Source: Cytophagales bacterium (GTDB lineage: Bacteria; Bacteroidota; Bacteroidia; Cytophagales; UBA9547). Taken from it: a stretch of DNA of 9,918 nt. Positions 6,166 to 9,918 of the stretch are shown one piece after another; positions within the stretch are counted from its first letter, which is position 1, and each line of letters starts with the position of its first letter. The translations under genes were made by a program, and so were the position numbers. The notes beneath the pieces were generated by a model. That model had not been told where the DNA came from. It made no database searches and saw only the letters and a program-made list of their open reading frames with translations. The stretch covers positions 1 to 9,918 of the forward strand of contig DMUD01000193.1 in assembly GCA_003476475.1 (NCBI GenBank), given 5' to 3'.

Positions 6166-6198
6166 AACATAAATTTAAATTTATGTTTTAGCCCTTTG
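6155..6198. terminator. Perfect 44-bp palindrome, bidirectional terminator between tsaB and gyrB
   Basis: The 22-base left arm (6155-6176) begins CAAAGGGCTAAAACAT and the right arm (6177-6198) is its exact reverse complement, ending in ATGTTTTAGCCCTTTG. There is no spacer. It contains the tsaB stop (6163-6165) and ends 7 bases from the gyrB stop at 6206. Transcripts from either side would form a long hairpin with a GGGC/GCCC clamp and an A/T-rich upper stem. No U-tract follows on the plus side; on the minus side only ATTTTG follows. The convergent placement makes termination its obvious job, but the perfect symmetry and length exceed what a terminator needs. Confidence 0.75.
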
Positions 6199-6205
6199 CA
6201 TGTGA

Positions 6206-8161
6206 TTACACATCCACTCTTGCGTATTTGGCATTTTTCTCAATGAAATCCCTGCGTGGAGGAACTTCATCGCCCATGAGCATTGAAAACAAATGGTCGG
6301 CCTCGGCAGCAGAATCAACGGTGACGACTTTCAATGTCCTGGTTTCGGGATTCATGGTCGTTTCCCAAAGTTGCTCTGGGTTCATTTCGCCCAAACCTTT
6401 ATAGCGCTGAATGCCAACGCTTTCTTCTTTGCCATCTTTGGCCAATTCGCGTACAGCTTGTTCGCGTTGTTGTTCGGTCCAACAGTAGCGTATTTCCTTG
6501 CCCTTTTTTACTTGGTACAAAGGCGGTTGAGCAATGTATATGTATCCTTTGTCTATCAAATCCTTCATATAGCGATAAAAGAAGGTTAGGATAAGGGTAC
6601 GGATGTGACTACCGTCCACATCGGCATCGGTCATGATGATGATTTTGTGGTAACGAAGCTTTTCAATGTTCAAGGCGCGATTATCGTCGTCGCGGCCAAA
6701 ACGCACACCTAGAGCTGTAATCATGTTGCGAATTTCTTCGTTTTCGTAAATCCTATGCTCTTGGGCTTTTTCTACGTTCAATATTTTACCGCGCAAAGGC
6801 AAAATGGCTTGAAAAGCACGACTGCGCCCTTGTTTGGCAGAACCTCCAGCTGAATCGCCCTCGACCAGGTACAATTCGCAAATGGCAGGATCGCTCTCCG
6901 AACAATCGGCGAGTTTTCCAGGCAAACCCGTTCCCGAAAGAACACTTTTGCGTTGCACCATTTCCCTGGCTTTGCGTGCTGCCTGACGGGCTTGTGCTGC
7001 CAAGATGACCTTACCTACAATAAGTTTTGCTTCTCTTGGGTTTTCCTCCAAGTACAAGGACAACATTTCGCCTACGACCACGTCCACAGCACCCATTACT
7101 TCGTTGTTACCCAACTTTGTCTTGGTTTGCCCTTCAAACTGTGGTTCTTGTACTTTCACCGAAATTACAGCTGTAAGCCCTTCACGAAAATCATCTCCTG
7201 TTATTTCTACTTTAGCTTTTTCAAGTAATCCCGACTTGTCCGCATAGGCTTTTAGGGTACGAGTTAGTGCCCTACGAAAACCTGCCACATGGGTGCCTCC
7301 CTCGTGCGTGTTAATGTTGTTTACATACGAGACCACATTTTCTTGGTACGATGTGTTATAACTAATGGCCACCTCGACAGGTACGGGTGGCTTTTCATTT
7401 TCGACATACAGTGGCTCGGGAATGAGTATTTCTTTGGTATCGTCCAAATAACCGACAAACTCTTTCAGTCCACCTTCAGAGAAAAACAACTCATAACGAG
7501 GTTGGCCTTTCTCGTCCAATTCACGCAAATCTGTTAAATGAATAGATATTCCTTTGTTTAGGTACGACAACTCGCGCAATCGCGTGGCCACTGTTTCATA
7601 TTTGTATTCGGTAGTGGTAAAAATGGTGTCGTCGGGCTGGAAAGTGACCGTTGTTCCTCTTTTTTCAGTGTTACCTACTACTTTTACCGAATATAGTGGT
7701 GCGCCTTTAGAATATTCTTGTTCCCAAATTTTACCCTCGCGGTACACATTTACTTTCAAATGGGTGGAAAGGGCATTGACACAGGAAACACCCACGCCAT
7801 GTAAACCACCAGAAACCTTATAGGAATCTTTGTCGAATTTACCACCAGCGTGAAGTACCGTAAGCACCACTTCCAAAGCAGAACGCCCTTCTTTGGCGTG
7901 CATATCGGTAGGAATACCACGACCATTGTCTTCGACCGTGATAGAGTTATTTTCGTTGATGGTGACTTTGATTGTGTCGCAATGGCCAGCAAGAGCTTCG
8001 TCGATAGAGTTGTCCACTACCTCCCAAACCAAGTGATGAAGACCTTTTACGCCAATGTCGCCTATGTACATGGCAGGTCTTTTTCTTACTGCCTCTAACC
8101 CTTCTAGAACCTGAATACTGTCTGCAGAATAACCTTTGACTTCTTCTTTGCTTACGCTCAT
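6206..8161 (-). CDS. gyrB: DNA gyrase subunit B
   Basis: A 651-residue ATPase subunit of DNA gyrase; with GyrA it introduces negative supercoils. The GHKL ATPase domain shows the catalytic Glu47 and Asn51 in WEVVDNSIDEALAGH, DNGRGIP at 78-84, and GGLHGVGVS at 118-126. The transducer region (QTKTKLGNNEV) precedes the TOPRIM domain, with LVEGDSAGG, PLRGKILNVEKA and TDADVDGSHIRTL, and the tail has QRYKGLGEMNP. It lacks the ~170-residue insert of E. coli GyrB, so the length is normal for most bacteria. QRYKGLGEMN, and the tail ending shortly after MLMGDEVPPRRDFIEKNA, favour GyrB over ParE. The start at 8161 gives MSVSKEEVKGYSADSIQVLEGLEAVRKRP, as expected. It lies 57 bases downstream of the crotonase gene on the same strand, with its own candidate promoter (8182-8212). 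Confidence 0.98.
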   Translation of the reverse strand: MSVSKEEVKGYSADSIQVLEGLEAVRKRPAMYIGDIGVKGLHHLVWEVVDNSIDEALAGHCDTIKVTINENNSITVEDNGRGIPTDMHAKEGRSALEVVLTVLHAGGKFDKDSYKVSGGLHGVGVSCVNALSTHLKVNVYREGKIWEQEYSKGAPLYSVKVVGNTEKRGTTVTFQPDDTIFTTTEYKYETVATRLRELSYLNKGISIHLTDLRELDEKGQPRYELFFSEGGLKEFVGYLDDTKEILIPEPLYVENEKPPVPVEVAISYNTSYQENVVSYVNNINTHEGGTHVAGFRRALTRTLKAYADKSGLLEKAKVEITGDDFREGLTAVISVKVQEPQFEGQTKTKLGNNEVMGAVDVVVGEMLSLYLEENPREAKLIVGKVILAAQARQAARKAREMVQRKSVLSGTGLPGKLADCSESDPAICELYLVEGDSAGGSAKQGRSRAFQAILPLRGKILNVEKAQEHRIYENEEIRNMITALGVRFGRDDDNRALNIEKLRYHKIIIMTDADVDGSHIRTLILTFFYRYMKDLIDKGYIYIAQPPLYQVKKGKEIRYCWTEQQREQAVRELAKDGKEESVGIQRYKGLGEMNPEQLWETTMNPETRTLKVVTVDSAAEADHLFSMLMGDEVPPRRDFIEKNAKYARVDV

Positions 8162-8181
8162 TAAAATGTATTTTAATCAGG

Positions 8182-8212
8182 TAAAAATATGGAAAAAAAG
8201 CATGGGAAGCAA
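8182..8212 (-). promoter_or_regulatory. Candidate gyrB promoter
   Basis: On the minus strand TTG (8212-8210) is followed after 20 bases by TATTTTTA (8189-8182), close to TAnnTTTG with the final G missing. Transcription would start about 15 bases before the gyrB ATG at 8161, in line with the short leaders elsewhere in this window. The T-rich run between the boxes weakens confidence. Confidence 0.35.
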
Positions 8213-8220
8213 TTTGCTTC
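8206..8220. promoter_or_regulatory. 15-bp palindrome GAAGCAA-T-TTGCTTC upstream of gyrB
   Basis: Perfect 7-bp arms flank one T. The palindrome overlaps the stop codon of the crotonase gene (8219-8221) and the -33 element of the candidate gyrB promoter (8210-8212). It could be an operator for gyrB. Read on the minus strand as RNA it gives a 6-bp stem with a 3-base loop, followed 6 bases later by T7, so it might also serve as a weak terminator for the upstream gene. Confidence 0.35.
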
Positions 8221-8992
8221 AACTACCTGTAAAATGAGCAATTCGCTTCTCTAAAAAGGCCATTACGCCTTCTCTAAAATCGGAAGAAGCAGTACAAACA
8301 GAAAAATTTTGAGTCTCCACTTCATATCCGTCTGGATGCATCGCTTTGTTTGCTGCCGCAATTGTTTGCGCTACCGCAATAGGTGGCTTGGCCACTATCT
8401 TAGCCATTAATTTAAGAGCAAATGGCAATAGTTCAGCTTTCGATACCACATAGTTGACCAAGCCAATCTGCAACGCTTTTTGAGCATCTATCTTATCGGC
8501 GGTGAGCATCAACTCCAAAGCATTCCCTTTTCCAATTAAACGAGTTAAACGCTGTGTGCCCCCATACCCCGGAATAATACCCAAATTGATTTCGGGCTGT
8601 GCAAAAAAGGCATTTTCGGAAGCAATTCTTATGTGGCAGGCCATTGCCAGTTCACAACCACCCCCCAAAGCAAAACCGTTTACTGCGGCAAGCACGGGCT
8701 TGGTACAATTTTCAATCTGAAAAAAAATGTCTTGTCCTTTTTTGGAGAGCAATTTTCCAATAGGCCCATTCATTTCCAAAAATTCACTGATATCGGCACC
8801 TGCTACAAAAGACTTTTCTCCTTCGCCCGTTACTATCACGGCTCTTATATTTTCATTTTGTTCAACCCATTTAAAACAGGCGGAAACTTCGTCCATCGTG
8901 GCTTTGTTGAGTGCATTTAGTTTCTCGGGGCGTGAAACAGTCAATATCAAAATCGAATCCTGAATTTCTGTTTTGAGGTTTGTAAATATCAT
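8219..8992 (-). CDS. Enoyl-CoA hydratase/isomerase (crotonase) family protein
   Basis: A 257-residue crotonase-fold enzyme, the usual size for a single-domain 2-enoyl-CoA hydratase of fatty-acid or butyryl-CoA metabolism. Visible family features are RPEKLNALN at 21-29, the first oxyanion-hole segment SFVAGADI at 61-68, NGFALGGGCELAMACHIRIA at 105-124 with Glu114, and QPEINLGIIPGYGGTQRL at 132-149 with Glu134. Both catalytic glutamates of true enoyl-CoA hydratases are present, which favours hydratase over isomerase or dehalogenase members. Exact acyl-chain preference cannot be read. The start at 8992 gives a normal N-terminus (MIFTNLKTEIQDSILILTVSRP). It lies upstream of gyrB on the same strand, but no functional connection is evident. 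Confidence 0.93.
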   Translation of the reverse strand: MIFTNLKTEIQDSILILTVSRPEKLNALNKATMDEVSACFKWVEQNENIRAVIVTGEGEKSFVAGADISEFLEMNGPIGKLLSKKGQDIFFQIENCTKPVLAAVNGFALGGGCELAMACHIRIASENAFFAQPEINLGIIPGYGGTQRLTRLIGKGNALELMLTADKIDAQKALQIGLVNYVVSKAELLPFALKLMAKIVAKPPIAVAQTIAAANKAMHPDGYEVETQNFSVCTASSDFREGVMAFLEKRIAHFTGS

Positions 8993-9021
8993 ATATGCGA
9001 CAACAGTTAAATAATTGAATA

Positions 9022-9030
9022 CAAAATATA
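9022..9030 (-). promoter_or_regulatory. -7-like box upstream of the crotonase gene
   Basis: The minus strand reads TATATTTTG, the Bacteroidota -7 consensus TAnnTTTG with one extra T. It would give a leader of about 20 bases to the ATG at 8992, like the other leaders here. No TTG is visible at the -33 position, so support is weak. The rest of the 8993-9224 spacer is A+T-rich DNA with no ORF or RNA gene that I recognise. Confidence 0.3.
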
Positions 9031-9134
9031 AAATTATTTTAATTTAATATCTCGAATTGAATTAAAGCCAAGTTCCATTTCAAATTAAAATAAAATTACA
9101 AGGGAATATAAGATGTCATCTGTCGTGGACAATA

Positions 9135-9185
9135 ACTACACAGATTTCAGGAAAAAACTTTAAATTTTCAACTGTATTGTGTAGT
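9135..9185. repeat. Spaced 8-bp inverted repeat in the crotonase/T9SS-cargo spacer
   Basis: ACTACACA (9135-9142) and TGTGTAGT (9178-9185) are exact reverse complements 35 bases apart, between the stop of the T9SS cargo gene and the crotonase promoter region. The intervening sequence is A+T rich. It may be a long-loop hairpin in the cargo transcript or a chance match; nothing suggests transposon ends. Confidence 0.25.
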
Positions 9186-9224
9186 ATCGATAAGGTGAAA
9201 AATAATGCTCTCAGACGAGTTTTA

Positions 9225-9918
9225 TTAGTTCTTGACAATTTTTTGGGTAATTCTTTTGCCAGATTGATTTTCTACATCGACCAAATAAATTCCTTGTGGA
9301 TGTGTAGCCAATGAAATAGGAATCGCATTAAGTCCTTGGTTTATTTGGTGATTTTTAGCGTAAATGACGCTTCCCACTGTTGAAACAATTTTTATTTTTA
9401 TATCCTCGTTCTTGCCTGAACTGTATTCTATTGAAATTCTGTCAGTAGTAGGGTTAGGGAATATTTTGGTGATAAAATTATTACTTTCTGAATCTTCCGA
9501 AGAGGTAATTACACATTCTATTTTACCAGTGTTGCCACCCACGCATCTATTACACTTATCAATAAATGCCGTTCCTGCTATAGTACCATTACAATCAACA
9601 CAAGACTTTGTAATTTTAATAGAATAGTCTTCTACTTCCCCAGGGAAATCTCCACAAGGGATACCAACTGCTGGTAAGTTAAAATGATATACATTTCGTA
9701 TTCTCATCGTAAAATTACCTTCTACATCTGAAGGAACTAAAATATTGGCAGAAGTAATATTGTTTTTAAAAGCTGGAAAATTTGTGCGTTCTGTATCTTC
9801 AAAAACACCGTTACGATTCCAGTCAACCCATGCATGGGAAAAATTTAGAGGAAATGCCCAATTTAATTTAACAGTAACCTGAATATTTTGACAAGGCGAA
9901 AAAGTATGGATTAAATTT
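9225..9918 (-). CDS. T9SS cargo protein with GEVED domain and C-terminal sorting domain, N-terminus outside window
   Basis: The reading frame is open from the right edge to the TAA at 9227-9225, giving the last 230 residues; a Met at 9707 is internal. Residues ~1-102 match a GEVED-type domain: AWVDWNRNGVFED (acidic, possibly Ca-binding loop), MRIRNVYHF, and the signature CGDFPGEVEDYSIKI. Residues 106-135 are a short Cys-rich segment (CVDCNG-x3-GTAFIDKCNRCVGG) of a kind found in Bacteroidota surface proteins. Residues ~152-230 are a type A Por secretion sorting domain: FPNPTTDRISIEY, IKIVSTVGSVIY, the LATHPQGIYLVDVE motif, and a basic end (KRITQKIVKN). Such proteins cross the inner membrane by Sec and the outer membrane by T9SS, and are released or anchored to surface LPS after the domain is cut off. 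The catalytic or binding module would lie beyond the window. Confidence 0.9.
   Translation of the reverse strand, partial: NLIHTFSPCQNIQVTVKLNWAFPLNFSHAWVDWNRNGVFEDTERTNFPAFKNNITSANILVPSDVEGNFTMRIRNVYHFNLPAVGIPCGDFPGEVEDYSIKITKSCVDCNGTIAGTAFIDKCNRCVGGNTGKIECVITSSEDSESNNFITKIFPNPTTDRISIEYSSGKNEDIKIKIVSTVGSVIYAKNHQINQGLNAIPISLATHPQGIYLVDVENQSGKRITQKIVKN

Noticed and set aside
6201..6212. CRP-like TGTG-ATTA-CACA
   Set aside because: It lies at the 3' end of gyrB next to the terminator, has a non-symmetric centre, and is not near any promoter.
9225..9707. A short 160-residue gene starting at the Met at 9707
   Set aside because: The frame stays open to the window edge and the upstream residues complete the GEVED domain, so this Met is internal.

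Overview
The window looks like a chromosomal segment from a member of the Bacteroidota (Bacteroidetes). Three things support this. The protein at the right edge ends in a type IX secretion (Por) sorting domain preceded by a GEVED-type domain. The clearest promoter (3135-3166) is a TTTG / TAnnTTTG pair, the Bacteroidota sigma-ABfr type. The order rpmH, rnpA, S41 C-terminal processing peptidase also fits that phylum, from memory of related genomes. Intergenic DNA is strongly A+T rich. No transposase, integrase, CRISPR array, tRNA or rRNA gene was seen, so this reads as core genome, not a mobile island.

Layout, left to right. A minus-strand DUF4397-like exported protein is cut by the left edge (1-219). 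Next are two adjacent minus-strand genes, an M42 metallopeptidase (1447-2517) and a malate/L-lactate-type dehydrogenase (355-1437), 9 bases apart and probably one transcript. A short divergent region (2518-2634) holds a -7 box and two palindromes. On its other side, plus-strand genes run from aroQ (2635-3054), through a strong Bacteroidota promoter, into rpmH, rnpA, an S41 peptidase and tsaB (3192-6165). tsaB converges on gyrB (6206-8161, minus) across a perfect 44-bp palindrome that probably ends both transcripts. Upstream of gyrB on the same strand is an enoyl-CoA hydratase family gene (8219-8992). After a 232-bp spacer comes the C-terminal part of the T9SS cargo protein (9225 to the right edge).

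Most genes are housekeeping: ribosomal protein L34, RNase P protein, t6A tRNA modification (TsaB), DNA gyrase B and the shikimate-pathway dehydroquinase. rpmH-rnpA-S41-tsaB appears to be one operon: the rpmH stop is 3 bases from the next ATG, and the rnpA stop overlaps the S41 start as ATGA.

The most interesting spot is the start of rnpA. The conserved RnpA N-terminus is encoded in a frame that has no ATG, GTG or TTG start before residue ~26. An ATG three bases after rpmH lies one frame away. The two frames meet at an A10 run ending in A AAA AAC, a canonical -1 slippery heptamer, followed at once by a zero-frame TAA. Just downstream, inside rnpA, is a long two-tier hairpin (3389-3434) followed by T7, which resembles an intrinsic terminator. 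This could be a sequencing indel in a homopolymer, or a slippage- and attenuation-gated RNase P protein gene. The sequence alone cannot decide between them.
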